Below are positions 31,454 to 40,385 of a stretch of DNA of 64,000 bases, piece after piece. The first letter of the stretch is position 1. Each line of letters opens with the position of its first letter. The stretch is from Pseudomonas tohonis (GTDB taxonomy: Bacteria > Pseudomonadota > Gammaproteobacteria > Pseudomonadales > Pseudomonadaceae). A program made the position numbers and the translations under genes. The stretch is taken from contig NZ_AP023189.1 in NCBI RefSeq assembly GCF_012767755.2, positions 2,482,001-2,546,000 on the forward strand, written 5' to 3'. Under the pieces are notes generated by a model that saw only the letters and a list, made by a program, of their open reading frames with translations, searched no databases and was not told the origin of the DNA.

Positions 31454-31528
31454 TGTTCAAGGACGCTTGCGCCGTTGTTGCGGGCCCTTTCCGGCGCAAG
31501 CCTGCCGCACTTTAGCACTGTTGCCCAC

Positions 31529-33457
31529 TCACCGAAGGTCGGGGGGGCAATCCGCCGCGCCACCCAGCCAGCGCTGCAGGACGCGCTGCAAATCGGCCCG
31601 CTTGAAGGGCTTGGCGAGGTAGTCGTTCATGCCCGCGTCCAGGCAGGCTTCGCGGTCGCCCTGCAGGGCGTTGGCGGTGAGGGCGATGATCGGCGTGCGG
31701 GCCCCTCCATTCATCTTGCGAATCTGCCGGGTGGCTTCGTAGCCATCGAGCACCGGCAGGCGGCAGTCCATGAGGATCGCCGAGAAGTGCTGGCGCGAGG
31801 CGCTCTGCACCGCCTGGGCGCCGTCGCCCACCAGGCTGACGCGGTAACCGAGGCTGCGCAGCATGGCCTCGATCACGGTCTGGTTGACCGGGTTGTCCTC
31901 CACCAGCAGCACCTGCTGGCCGGTGCCATTGGTGGTGTCGCTGGCGCCACCCTCGCTGGCCCGGCGCTCCTGCTGGCGGAACGGCAGGGGGATTTCCAGG
32001 GTGAAGATGGAGCCGCGGCCCTCGAGGCTTTCCGCGCGCAGGGTGCCGCCCATGCGTTCGGCCAGGGTGCGGGCGATGGGCAGGCCGAGCCCGGTGCCGC
32101 CGTAGCGCCGGGAGATGGAGCTGTCGGCCTGCTGGAAGGCGTCGAACATGTGCTCCAGGCGTTCCGGCGGGATGCCGATGCCGCTGTCGTGCACGGCGCA
32201 GGTGAGCCACAGCACCTCGTCGTCCAGCGGCTGCCACTGGGTGAGGACGCGGATGCCGCCGTCCTCGGTGAATTTCAGGGCGTTGCCGACCAGGTTCACC
32301 AGGATCTGGCGGATGCGCGTCGGGTCGCCTTGCACCTCGATCTGCTCCAGGCCCTCCTGGGTTTCCAGGGTCAGCGCCAGGCCGCGCTGCAGGGCGCTGT
32401 GCTGGAACACCTGCACCGAGCCCTGGACCAGCTCCAGCAGGTTGAAGGAGATGCGTTCCAGCTCCAGTGCGCCGCGTTCGATGCGCGAGAAGTCGAGGAT
32501 GTCGTTGATCACCTTGAGCAGGTGCTCGGTGGATTCGGCGGCCAGGGCGGCGTACTCGGCCTGCTCTCGGTTCAGTTCGGTTGTTTCAAGAAGTTGCAGC
32601 ATGCCCAGGACGCCGTTCATGGGCGTGCGCAGTTCGTGGCTCATCATCGCCAGGAAGTCGGATTTGGCGCGGTTGGCCTGCTCGGCTTCCTCGCGGGCGC
32701 TGATCAGCTGGTCGATGGCCTGCTGCTGCTCGCGGCTGGCCTTGGCCAGGCCGTTGGCGAGGTTGTTGATGTGCCGCGCCAGGTCGCCCAGCTCGCCTTC
32801 GTCCACCACCGGCAGGCTGGCCTGGTAGTTGCCGCCCTGGATGGCCTCGACCGCCTCGCCCATGGCGCTGATCGGCTGCGACAGGCGGGTGGCCAGGCGC
32901 CGCGCCAGGAGGAAGGTGAGCACCAGGGCGAACAGCGCCAGTACGGTGGCCTTGAGGAGGATTTCCTGCTGCCGGCTGCTGAAGGCGTCGTTGGACATGC
33001 CCACCACCACGCGCCCCAGGTAGCCGGTGGCGAGCTTGCCGTTGCTGCGTTCGCTGTGGAACAGCGCCTCGCTGTCCAGCTTCATCTGCTGCATGCGGAT
33101 CGGCGCGTGGAACACCTCCACCTGGGGGCCGGCCTTTTCCAGGCTGCCGGGCTGTTCGACGTAGACGAGGATGTTGTCTTCACGGTCGCGCACTTCGAGG
33201 AAGCGCACGTGCGGGGTGTCCAGGGTCGCCTTGAGCAGGCCTTCGAGTACCGGCAGGTTGCCGGCGATCACGCCGTATTCGGCGGCTGGCGCCAGTTGGT
33301 TGGCGATCAGCTGGCCGGTGTGGTTCAGCTCCTGGCGCAGGTCCTGCAGGCGGGCGAAGGTGAAGAAGCCGGTGAGCAGCAGCGTCAGCAGCAGGGCCGG
33401 GCCCAGGCTGATCAGTTGCGTGCGGGTGTGGATGTCCCAGCCACGGCGCAGGTTCAT
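31529..33457 (-). CDS. GacS/BarA-like hybrid sensor kinase (PA1611-type orphan)
   Basis: 642-residue inner-membrane hybrid kinase. TM1 at about 13-35 and TM2 at about 168-186 enclose a periplasmic domain with LAPAAEYGVIAGNLPVLEGL, the BarA/GacS-type input. HAMP follows, then HisKA with His274 (MSHELRTPMNG), HATPase (HDSGIGIP, GGTGLGLP) and a receiver with Asp564 (LMDCRLPVLDGYE). Unlike GacS it has no C-terminal Hpt. The equivalent next to fabA in P. aeruginosa, PA1611, is reported to interact with RetS and to signal via an external Hpt. Start chosen at MNLRRGW; an upstream in-frame extension is Pro/Arg-rich and unconserved. Confidence 0.92.
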   Translation of the reverse strand: MNLRRGWDIHTRTQLISLGPALLLTLLLTGFFTFARLQDLRQELNHTGQLIANQLAPAAEYGVIAGNLPVLEGLLKATLDTPHVRFLEVRDREDNILVYVEQPGSLEKAGPQVEVFHAPIRMQQMKLDSEALFHSERSNGKLATGYLGRVVVGMSNDAFSSRQQEILLKATVLALFALVLTFLLARRLATRLSQPISAMGEAVEAIQGGNYQASLPVVDEGELGDLARHINNLANGLAKASREQQQAIDQLISAREEAEQANRAKSDFLAMMSHELRTPMNGVLGMLQLLETTELNREQAEYAALAAESTEHLLKVINDILDFSRIERGALELERISFNLLELVQGSVQVFQHSALQRGLALTLETQEGLEQIEVQGDPTRIRQILVNLVGNALKFTEDGGIRVLTQWQPLDDEVLWLTCAVHDSGIGIPPERLEHMFDAFQQADSSISRRYGGTGLGLPIARTLAERMGGTLRAESLEGRGSIFTLEIPLPFRQQERRASEGGASDTTNGTGQQVLLVEDNPVNQTVIEAMLRSLGYRVSLVGDGAQAVQSASRQHFSAILMDCRLPVLDGYEATRQIRKMNGGARTPIIALTANALQGDREACLDAGMNDYLAKPFKRADLQRVLQRWLGGAADCPPDLR

Positions 33458-33740
33458 CGGCACTCCCCGAGGCAGGCGCCCGGTGCGGCGATGGTGAAGA
33501 AGAGGAGGGGGGCTGGGCGGCGGATCATCCGTGTGCCTCGTGACAGGCTCGTCCATGGAAAAGATGAATGCATGGGAAACTCTAGCTGGGCCTGCGCTCT
33601 GGTCGAATGGCATCCGTCGTGGCGGGTTGGGCACCCCGTTCGTCCGACGTGGTCGTAGAAGGCTGAATTGTCGTGCCTGGGTTCACACTTGACCAGTGGC
33701 AGATGCCTCGTTTGAGACTGGCTGGTCGCTCGGCCCTCCG

Positions 33741-33746
33741 TATAAT
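33741..33746 (+). promoter_or_regulatory. probable -10 element (TATAAT) for the gpsA operon
   Basis: TATAAT followed by GCGCGC, a start-site context common in Pseudomonas, 42 bases upstream of the gpsA ATG. No convincing -35 at 17 bases (CTGGCT); TTGAGA at 33712 is too far. The hexamer alone is the evidence. Confidence 0.5.
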
Positions 33747-33787
33747 GCGCGCAACCGCCATCCCCGATGGCTCTACATGGACTGGTT

Positions 33788-34810
33788 ATGACTCAACAGC
33801 AATCGATCGCGGTGCTGGGCGGCGGCAGCTTCGGCACCGCCATCGCCAACCTCCTGGCCGAGAACGGCAAGAGCGTGCAGCAGTGGATGCGCGATCCCGA
33901 GCAAGCCGAGGCGATCCGCGCCAACCGCGAGAACCCGCGCTACCTCAAGGGGGTGAAGATCCACCCCGGCGTCGAACCCACCACCGATCTGGATGCGGTG
34001 CTCGCCAGTTGCGAGCTGATCTTCGTCGCCATCCCCTCCAGCGCATTGCGCAAGGTGCTCGAACCGGTCGCCGGCCAGTTGAAGGGCCGCATGCTGGTGA
34101 GCCTGACCAAGGGCATCGAGGCGCAGAGCTTCCTGCTGATGAGCCAGATCCTCGAAGACATCGCCCCCGAGGCGCGCATCGGCGTGCTCTCCGGCCCCAA
34201 CCTGGCACGCGAGGTGGCCGACCACGCCCTCACCGCCACCGTGGTCGCCAGCGAAGACACCGAGCTGTGCCAGCAGGTGCAGGCCGCCCTGCACGGCAAG
34301 ACCTTCCGCGTCTACGCCAGTGCCGATCGCTTCGGCGTCGAGCTGGGCGGTGCGCTGAAGAACGTCTACGCGATCATCGCCGGCATGGCCGCGGCGCTGG
34401 GCATGGGCGAGAACACCAAGAGCATGCTGATCACCCGCGCGCTGGCGGAGATGACCCGCTTCGCCGTGAAGCTCGGCGCCAACCCCATGACCTTCCTCGG
34501 CCTGGCCGGCGTCGGCGACCTGATCGTCACCTGTTCCTCGCCCAAGAGCCGCAACTACCAGGTCGGCCACGCCCTGGGCGAAGGCCTCAGCCTGGAGGAT
34601 GCGGTGGCGCGCCTGGGCGAGGTGGCCGAGGGCGTCAACACCCTCAAGGTGCTCAAGGCCCGTGCCGAGGAGCTGCAGGTGTACATGCCGCTGGTCGCTG
34701 GCCTGCATGCCATTCTTTTCGAGGGGCGTACGCTGGCCCAGGTGATCGAGGCGCTGATGCGCGCCGAACCCAAGACCGACGTCGACTTCATTCCCACCAG
34801 CGGCTTCTGA
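33788..34810 (+). CDS. gpsA: glycerol-3-phosphate dehydrogenase [NAD(P)+]
   Basis: Cytosolic GpsA, 340 aa, reducing dihydroxyacetone phosphate to sn-glycerol-3-phosphate for phospholipid synthesis. The N-terminal Rossmann motif is [34 protein letters not shown] (with the catalytic Lys) and [12 protein letters not shown] follow in the family order. ATG 33788 gives the usual length (E. coli 339); ATG 33767 in frame would add seven residues. It heads a four-gene run with DUF4389, sixA and a small exported protein. A membrane-lipid gene next to fabAB and an acyl-CoA synthetase gives the region a lipid theme. Confidence 0.97.
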   Translation: MTQQQSIAVLGGGSFGTAIANLLAENGKSVQQWMRDPEQAEAIRANRENPRYLKGVKIHPGVEPTTDLDAVLASCELIFVAIPSSALRKVLEPVAGQLKGRMLVSLTKGIEAQSFLLMSQILEDIAPEARIGVLSGPNLAREVADHALTATVVASEDTELCQQVQAALHGKTFRVYASADRFGVELGGALKNVYAIIAGMAAALGMGENTKSMLITRALAEMTRFAVKLGANPMTFLGLAGVGDLIVTCSSPKSRNYQVGHALGEGLSLEDAVARLGEVAEGVNTLKVLKARAEELQVYMPLVAGLHAILFEGRTLAQVIEALMRAEPKTDVDFIPTSGF

Positions 34811-34840
34811 GCCCCGCCAACTTCGGACAAGGAGATTCCC

Positions 34841-35188
34841 ATGAGTGATGAGCGCGAAGACCTGCAGCGTGAGTCGATCCTGCTGCGCGTGCTGTGGATG
34901 CTGATCTTCGTAGTCGTCTGGCAGCTGGCCGAGATCGTCCTCGGCGTGGTGGTCCTGGCGCAGCTCGGCTACCGGGCCTTCTACGGCGCGCCCAGTGGCG
35001 GCCTGATGGGGTTCGGCGACAGCCTGAGCCAGTACCTGGCGCAGATCGGTCGCTTCGGCACCTTCAATACCGAGGAAAAGCCCTGGCCCTTCGCCGACTG
35101 GCCCACGCCGCGCCCGCCGGAAGGCGAGGCCGCCCACGTGGTGCCGCCGGCCCCGCACCCCGCGCGCGACGAAGAGCCCAAGCTGTGA
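34841..35188 (+). CDS. DUF4389 domain membrane protein
   Basis: 115 residues with two hydrophobic segments (about 16-41, LRVLWMLIFVVVWQLAEIVL, continuing to VVLAQLGYRAF) and a cytosolic-looking Pro-rich tail. This matches the small DUF4389 family of unknown function commonly found beside gpsA and sixA in Pseudomonas. A CAAGGAG ribosome-binding site precedes the start. The last bases overlap the GTG start of sixA (GTGA), so translation of the two is coupled. Confidence 0.82.
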   Translation: MSDEREDLQRESILLRVLWMLIFVVVWQLAEIVLGVVVLAQLGYRAFYGAPSGGLMGFGDSLSQYLAQIGRFGTFNTEEKPWPFADWPTPRPPEGEAAHVVPPAPHPARDEEPKL

Positions 35189-35649
35189 GGCTGTGGTTGC
35201 TGCGCCACGGTGAGGCCGAGCCCCGTGCGGCCACCGACGCCGAACGCCCCTTGACCCGCAATGGCCGCCAGGAGGTGCTGCATGCCGCCGCACGCCTGGC
35301 CGGTCGCCCGCTGCAGGCCATCATCGCCAGCCCCTACCTGCGTGCCCAGCAGAGTGCCGAACTGGTACGCGAGGCGCTGGATTTCCCCGGCGCGCTGGTG
35401 ACGCAACCCTGGCTGACCCCGGAAAGCGACCCGCGCGAAGCCCTCGCGCGACTGGCCGAGCGGGAGGAGGGCGAGCTGCTGCTGGTGACGCACAACCCCT
35501 TCGTCGGCGAACTCGCGGGCCTGCTGATCCACGGTCATCGCCAGCAGCCGCTGCCCCTGGGCACCGCCAGCCTCGTCGAGCTGGAGGGCGAAATGGCCCT
35601 TGCGGGCCTGATGGAGCTGCGCTCCCTGCACCACGCACACCGGACCTGA
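35185..35649 (+). CDS. sixA: phosphohistidine phosphatase SixA
   Basis: 154-residue histidine-phosphatase-fold protein starting at GTG 35185, within the stop of the DUF4389 gene. The catalytic RHG motif is at residues 7-9 (LWLLRHGEAEP); a second conserved His lies in LLVTHNPFVGEL. SixA removes phosphate from phosphohistidine proteins (ArcB Hpt or nitrogen-PTS NPr in E. coli). In this window, which holds several His-kinase relays, a phosphohistidine phosphatase is notable, though a target cannot be read from the sequence. Confidence 0.9.
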   Translation: MRLWLLRHGEAEPRAATDAERPLTRNGRQEVLHAAARLAGRPLQAIIASPYLRAQQSAELVREALDFPGALVTQPWLTPESDPREALARLAEREEGELLLVTHNPFVGELAGLLIHGHRQQPLPLGTASLVELEGEMALAGLMELRSLHHAHRT

Positions 35650-35670
35650 CCCCGCCCCAAGGACGACCCC

Positions 35671-36105
35671 ATGCTCAGACGCATCACGCTCCGCGCCCTG
35701 ATGGCGCTCGCCACCCTGCTGCCCGGTTCCACCCTCCTGGCGGCGGACAACCCGGACCCTTCCTTCTTCGTCGGCAACTACTGGATCGTCGGTCGCGACC
35801 TCGACACCGGCAAGCCCTACACCGGCGAGCTGGACATCTACCAGGACGAGGGCGAGCTGTCCCTGGCCTGGACCGTGGGCGAGGAGAGCTGGACGGGCAA
35901 GGCGCACTTCGAGAACTCCGAACTGGTGGACGGCGCCTCGGGGCTGCGCATCGACTTCAAGCGCAACGGCAAGGAGTACCAGGGCACCATGCTCTGGCGC
36001 ACCGACTGGGACAACTATGCGCGGGTGTCCGGGTACATCTACCGGCCCGGGCAGCAGACCGACAAGCCCGGGCTCGAGGCCTGGTTCGTCTCGCCGTCGA
36101 ATTGA
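35671..36105 (+). CDS. small exported protein of unknown function
   Basis: 144 residues with a signal peptide (RALMALATLLPGSTLLA-ADN). The mature protein is rich in Trp, Tyr and Asp/Glu and looks like a small beta-barrel or lipocalin-like domain (YWIVGRDLDTGKPYTGELDI, LAWTVGEESWTGKAHF, YQGTMLWRTDWDNYARVSGY). I cannot name a family. It lies 21 bases after sixA, behind CAAGGACGA, and probably ends the gpsA operon, since a hairpin with T tract follows. Confidence 0.7.
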   Translation: MLRRITLRALMALATLLPGSTLLAADNPDPSFFVGNYWIVGRDLDTGKPYTGELDIYQDEGELSLAWTVGEESWTGKAHFENSELVDGASGLRIDFKRNGKEYQGTMLWRTDWDNYARVSGYIYRPGQQTDKPGLEAWFVSPSN

Positions 36106-36179
36106 TGGGCGCTCCTGCTCCGGAGCACTCGGCCCGCCCTGTGGTGGGCCCGCTCGCGTAGGGCGACGGCGGTCGCCGT

Positions 36180-36206
36180 GCGGCGCGTAGCGCCGCCGCC
36201 TTTTTC
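36180..36206 (+). terminator. terminator of the gpsA-sixA operon
   Basis: Stem GCGGCGC/GCGCCGC (36180-36186 and 36190-36196) with a GTA loop, then CGCCTTTTT. A larger GC-rich fold just upstream could extend it. Confidence 0.65.
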
Positions 36207-36359
36207 ATCATTTTCCGCTGCAACCCCCGCCCCAGGGGCTCTCGGAGCCTGTGTCCGAGCCCGATACATTTCTTAACTTGCGCCGCTTCCTACTGCGTGG
36301 AATATTCGCCCAAGCAAGTGCTTGGTTGTCCCCAGAAAAACAAAAAAGGAGGAGGCCCT

Positions 36360-38027
36360 GTGGCTGATGCAGTCCGTTTGCCGCTCGATATGTTCTTCGA
36401 GCGAGAGGCACGTCACCCCAACAAACGCTACCTGGTCCAACCGCTGTCCGGCGGCAGGGTCGAGGAACTGACCTGGGGCGATGTCGGCGACCAGGCGCGA
36501 CGCGCCGCCAGCTGGCTGAGAGGGCGTGACCTGCCTCCCGGCAGCCGCATCGCCATCATTTCCAAGAATTGTGCTCACTGGATAGTCGCCGACCTCGCGA
36601 TCTGGATGGCCGGGCACGTTTCCGTTCCCCTCTACCCCAACCTCACCGGCGAGTCCGTGCACCAGGTGCTGGCGCATTCGGAAACCGCCCTGGCCTTCAT
36701 CGGCAAGCTGGACGACTGGCCCGCCATGGCCAGCGGCATTCCCGAAGGCGTGGCCACCATCGCGCTGCCGATCCACCCCGAGGGGACCTTCGACTACCAG
36801 TGGAGCGAGTTGCAGGCGGAGACGCCGATCCGCGACAACCCCAGGACCGCCGCCGAGCAGCTGGCTACCATCATCTACACCTCCGGCACCACCGGGACGC
36901 CTAAGGGCGTAATGCAGAGCTTCGGCAACTTCGCCTTCGCCGCCGGCCACGGTGTCGACCTGTTCAAGACCGGTGAAGACGACCGCCTGCTGTCCTACCT
37001 GCCGCTGTGCCATGTGGCCGAGCGCATGTTCGTCGAAATGGCCTCGCTCTATGCCGGGCAGACGGTGTTCTTCGCCGAGAGCCTCGACACCTTCCTCGAA
37101 GACCTCAAGCGCGCCCGTCCCACCGCCATCTTCGGCGTGCCGCGCATCTGGACCAAGTTCCAGATGGGGGTCTACGCGAAGATGCCCGCGCAGAAGCTCG
37201 ACCGCCTGCTCAAGCTGCCGATCATCGGCCGCATCGTCGGCCGCAAGGTGCTCGCCGGGCTCGGGCTGGACGCCGTGCGCGTGGCCCTGTGCGGCGCCGC
37301 TCCGGTGCCCGAGGCGCTGCTGCACTGGTACAAGCGCCTGGGCCTGGACGTGCTCGAGGTCTACGGCATGACCGAGAACTGCGGCTACTCCCACGTGTGC
37401 CGCCCGGGCGAGCAGATGACCGGCTGGATCGGCCGCAACAGCCCCGGTGTCGAGGTGCGCATCAACGACGATGGCGAGGTGCAGGTGCGCAGCGGCGCCA
37501 CCATGCAGGGGTACTACAAGGACCCGGAGAAGACCGCCGAGACCATCACCCCCGACGGCTTCCTGCGCACCGGCGACAAGGGCGAGCAGGACGCCGCCGG
37601 CAACCTGCGTCTCACCGGGCGCATCAAGGAAATCTTCAAGACCAGCAAGGGCAAGTACGTGGCCCCGGCCCCCATCGAGAACCGCCTGGCGGTGCATACC
37701 CGCATCGAGCAGGTGTGCGTGGTGGGCGATGGCCTGCCGCAGCCGATGGCGCTCTGCGTGCTTTCCGACGTCGGTCGCCAGGAAGCCGCCAACGGCACCC
37801 GCGCCGAGCTGGAGGGCAGCCTGCGCGAGTTGCTGGAGCAGGTGAACGAGGCGCTGGACAAGCACGAACGCCTGCTCGGCCTGGTGCTGGTCAAGGAAGT
37901 CTGGGCGGTCGACAACGGCTTCCTGACGCCTACCCTGAAGATCAAGCGCAACGTGGTGGAGGGCACCTACGGATCGCGCTTCCCCGAATGGATCGAGCGC
38001 CGCCAGGCGGTGCTCTGGCACGAGTGA
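36360..38027 (+). CDS. long-chain acyl-CoA synthetase family protein (AMP-binding)
   Basis: 555-residue adenylate-forming enzyme, ATP-dependent activation of a fatty acid to its CoA ester. The P-loop-like motif is IIYTSGTTGTPKGVMQSF; the adenylate-binding segment is VYGMTENCGYSHV; GFLRTGDKGEQD and GRIKEIFKTSKGKYVAP are further core motifs. The start is GTG 36360 with a very strong AAGGAGGAGG upstream; an earlier ATG (36297) would place that Shine-Dalgarno inside the coding sequence. The thioesterase gene follows 55 bases later, so activation and hydrolysis of acyl-CoA may be co-regulated. Confidence 0.93.
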   Translation: MADAVRLPLDMFFEREARHPNKRYLVQPLSGGRVEELTWGDVGDQARRAASWLRGRDLPPGSRIAIISKNCAHWIVADLAIWMAGHVSVPLYPNLTGESVHQVLAHSETALAFIGKLDDWPAMASGIPEGVATIALPIHPEGTFDYQWSELQAETPIRDNPRTAAEQLATIIYTSGTTGTPKGVMQSFGNFAFAAGHGVDLFKTGEDDRLLSYLPLCHVAERMFVEMASLYAGQTVFFAESLDTFLEDLKRARPTAIFGVPRIWTKFQMGVYAKMPAQKLDRLLKLPIIGRIVGRKVLAGLGLDAVRVALCGAAPVPEALLHWYKRLGLDVLEVYGMTENCGYSHVCRPGEQMTGWIGRNSPGVEVRINDDGEVQVRSGATMQGYYKDPEKTAETITPDGFLRTGDKGEQDAAGNLRLTGRIKEIFKTSKGKYVAPAPIENRLAVHTRIEQVCVVGDGLPQPMALCVLSDVGRQEAANGTRAELEGSLRELLEQVNEALDKHERLLGLVLVKEVWAVDNGFLTPTLKIKRNVVEGTYGSRFPEWIERRQAVLWHE

Positions 38028-38082
38028 CCCCTGACCGCCGGGAGCCCTGGCCACCCCGGCGGCATTCTTCCGAGGAGCCGAC

Positions 38083-38526
38083 ATGAGCCTGTGGCGCCAG
38101 ACCCCCGATCTCGAAAAACTCAATGCATCCCAGCAAGGCACCATCGGCGGCCTGCTGGACATCCGCTTCGAAGCCTTCGACGACGAATCGATCACCGCCA
38201 GCATGGTGGTCGACAGCCGTACCCACCAACCCTACGGCCTGCTCCACGGCGGCGCCTCGGTGGTGCTGGCCGAGAGCCTCGGCTCCACCGCCAGCTACCT
38301 GTGCATCGACACCAGCCGCTTCTACTGCGTGGGCCTGGAGGTCAACGCCAACCACCTGCGCGGCCTGCGCAGCGGCCGCGTCACCGCCGTCGCCCGTCCC
38401 GTGCACCTGGGCCGCACCACCCATGTGTGGGACATCCGCCTCAGCGGTGACGACGGCAAGCCCAGCTGCATCTCGCGCCTGACCATGGCCATCGTGCCGC
38501 TGGGCGAGCAGCCGCCGAAGGGGTGA
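38083..38526 (+). CDS. hotdog-fold acyl-CoA thioesterase (PaaI/YdiI type)
   Basis: 147-residue thioesterase of the EntH/YdiI/PaaI branch. The active-site loop is YGLLHGGASVVLAES with His55 and the catalytic Glu64; SGRVTAVARPVHLGRTTHVW is the CoA-binding strand region. Cytosolic tetramers of this type hydrolyse short- to medium-chain or aromatic acyl-CoAs. ATG 38083 follows GAGGAGCCGAC. A thioesterase (PA1618) occupies the same place in P. aeruginosa (from memory). A long perfect palindrome follows immediately. Confidence 0.92.
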   Translation: MSLWRQTPDLEKLNASQQGTIGGLLDIRFEAFDDESITASMVVDSRTHQPYGLLHGGASVVLAESLGSTASYLCIDTSRFYCVGLEVNANHLRGLRSGRVTAVARPVHLGRTTHVWDIRLSGDDGKPSCISRLTMAIVPLGEQPPKG

Positions 38527-38527
38527 T

Positions 38528-38577
38528 CACACGGCAACTGTAGGGGCGACTTCAGTCGCCCCTACAGTTGCCGTGTG
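38528..38577. repeat. perfect 24-bp inverted repeat containing family A core
   Basis: Arms 38528-38551 and 38554-38577 are exact reverse complements with only TC between. The inner part is the family A sequence GTAGGGGCGACTTCAGTCGC; the outer ACGGCAACT/AGTTGCCGT extends the symmetry. It begins 2 bases after the thioesterase stop and may double as a terminator. It is the longest perfect palindrome I found in the window. Confidence 0.8.
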
Positions 38578-38653
38578 CCTTCGGCGGATGATTCCCGGCA
38601 GTCGCGCAATTTCATCCAAGCCGATCACCCCTCCACGCGCTAGAGTGGCGCCC

Positions 38654-39463
38654 ATGGAGCGCATCAGTCATATCGTCAGCGGCCTGCCCGGCGTCCGCCT
38701 GATCGATGCCGAGTACCGCGATTTCGCCTTTCCCCGGCATTTCCACCTGGAGTACCACGTGGGCCTGCTGCTGAACGGGCGGCAGCGTTTCGTCTGCCGG
38801 GGCGAGTCGCGCCTGGCCGGGCGCGGCGACGCGCTGCTGATGGCGCCGGAGCAGATCCACGACGGCGCCAGCCAGGGCGGGGAGGGCTATCACATCCGCG
38901 TGCTGGCCATCGAGCCGCAATGGCTGGATGAAGCCAGCCGCGTGCTCAGCGACGGTCGCCAGGGGGCACCCCGCCTGACCAGCGCGACCCTGCGCGACCC
39001 CACGCTGCAGGCGCGCCTGCAGGCCGTGCACGCAGGGTTTCTCGGTAACTCCCGCCTGGCCCTGGAGAGCGTGCTCTGGCCGGCGCTGGCCTGCCTGCTC
39101 GGGCAGGGCTCGACGCTGCGGGTCAGCGAGCTCGCCCAGGGCTTCGACGCTCGCACCTGGCAGCGCCTGCGCGAGTGGCTGGAGTCGCGCCTGGAATCGC
39201 CGCCGTCCCTGGAGGAGCTGGCGGCCTTCTGCGGCCTCAGCCCCTGGCAGGCGCTACGGCGTTTCCGCCAGCACTGCGGCCTGCCGCCCCACCAGTGGCT
39301 GACCCAGCTGCGCCTCGAACGGGCCCTGCCGCTGGTGCTGCGTGGCCAGCAACCGCTCAGCGACGTGGCCCTGCAGCTGGGCTTCTACGACCAGGCGCAC
39401 TTCTCCCGGCTGTTCCGCCGCACCTACGGCGTGCCGCCGGCACGCTTGCGCACGCTGGGTTGA
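38654..39463 (+). CDS. AraC-family transcriptional regulator
   Basis: 269 residues. N-terminal AraC_binding cupin (FPRHFHLEYHVGLLLNGRQR, GDALLMAPEQIHDG) and C-terminal double helix-turn-helix (LAAFCGLSPWQALRRFRQHC and LQLGFYDQAHFSRLFRRTYG). Start at ATG 38654, giving the common length; the in-frame region before it overlaps the palindrome and is not conserved. A regulator (PA1619) is at the same place in P. aeruginosa. Targets cannot be read; the downstream hydrolase operon is the nearest candidate. Confidence 0.9.
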   Translation: MERISHIVSGLPGVRLIDAEYRDFAFPRHFHLEYHVGLLLNGRQRFVCRGESRLAGRGDALLMAPEQIHDGASQGGEGYHIRVLAIEPQWLDEASRVLSDGRQGAPRLTSATLRDPTLQARLQAVHAGFLGNSRLALESVLWPALACLLGQGSTLRVSELAQGFDARTWQRLREWLESRLESPPSLEELAAFCGLSPWQALRRFRQHCGLPPHQWLTQLRLERALPLVLRGQQPLSDVALQLGFYDQAHFSRLFRRTYGVPPARLRTLG

Positions 39464-39575
39464 GGGCCGTCCGCTGCTGTGGCAATAGCGCCATCATCAC
39501 TGGCAGTTACGGTCATTGCCGAGGGCGCCGGGCTGCCGGAAAATCCCCGGCAGTTCCCAACCAGCCGGCATCGCC

Positions 39576-40385
39576 ATGTCCCAGACGATCTTCTTCGCCC
39601 ATGCCAACGGCTTCCCGTCGGCCACCTACGCCAAGCTGTTCCAGGCGCTGGGCCCGGACTTCCGCATCCGGCACCTGGACCAGCACGGCCATGACCCGCG
39701 CTTCCCGGTCAACGACAACTGGGAAAACCTGGTGGACGAACTCATCCACCACCTCGAGGCCCATGGCGAGCCGGTGTTCGGCGTCGGCCACTCCCTCGGC
39801 GGCGTGCTGCACTACCACGCGGCGCTGCGCCGCCCGGACCTCTACCGCGGCGTGGCGATGCTCGACTCGCCGGTGCTGACCCTGGCCGACCGCATCGTCA
39901 TCCGCGCGGCCAAGCGCTTCGGCTTCATCGACCGCATCACCCCGGCCGGCCGCACCCTGGGCCGGCGCGAGGAGTTCGCCGACCTCGACGAGGCACGCCT
40001 GTATTTCTCCGGCAAATCCCTGTTCCGCCGCTTCGACCCGGACTGCCTGGAGGCCTACGTGCGCCACGGCTTCACCGAGACCGGCAGCGGCCTGCGGCTG
40101 AAGTTCGACCCGGCCACCGAGATCAGCATCTACCGCAGCGTCCCGCACAACAGCCCGGGCCGCCCGCAGCAGCTCGAGGTGCCCCTCGCGGTGGTGCGCG
40201 GCCGCCACAGCCGCGTGGTGCTGCCCCATCACGCACGCCTGGTCAAACGCGTGCCCAAGGGGGAGTACCTGTCCCTGCCGGGCGGCCACATGTTCCCCCT
40301 GGAGCGCCCGCAGGACACCGCCGAACTGCTGAGGAACCTCTTCAACCGCTGGGAAGGCCAGCGCACCGACCGGGAGCACGCATGA
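39576..40385 (+). CDS. alpha/beta hydrolase
   Basis: 269-residue alpha/beta-hydrolase. The oxyanion loop region IFFAHANGFPSATY, the nucleophile elbow GVGHSLGGVLHY (Ser in GHSLG) and a C-terminal LPGGHMFPLERP with the catalytic His are visible. Cytosolic, substrate unknown; the HANGFP motif is typical of a Pseudomonas subgroup of esterase-like enzymes. Its stop overlaps the start of the next hydrolase (ATGA), so the two are translationally coupled. Confidence 0.9.
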   Translation: MSQTIFFAHANGFPSATYAKLFQALGPDFRIRHLDQHGHDPRFPVNDNWENLVDELIHHLEAHGEPVFGVGHSLGGVLHYHAALRRPDLYRGVAMLDSPVLTLADRIVIRAAKRFGFIDRITPAGRTLGRREEFADLDEARLYFSGKSLFRRFDPDCLEAYVRHGFTETGSGLRLKFDPATEISIYRSVPHNSPGRPQQLEVPLAVVRGRHSRVVLPHHARLVKRVPKGEYLSLPGGHMFPLERPQDTAELLRNLFNRWEGQRTDREHA

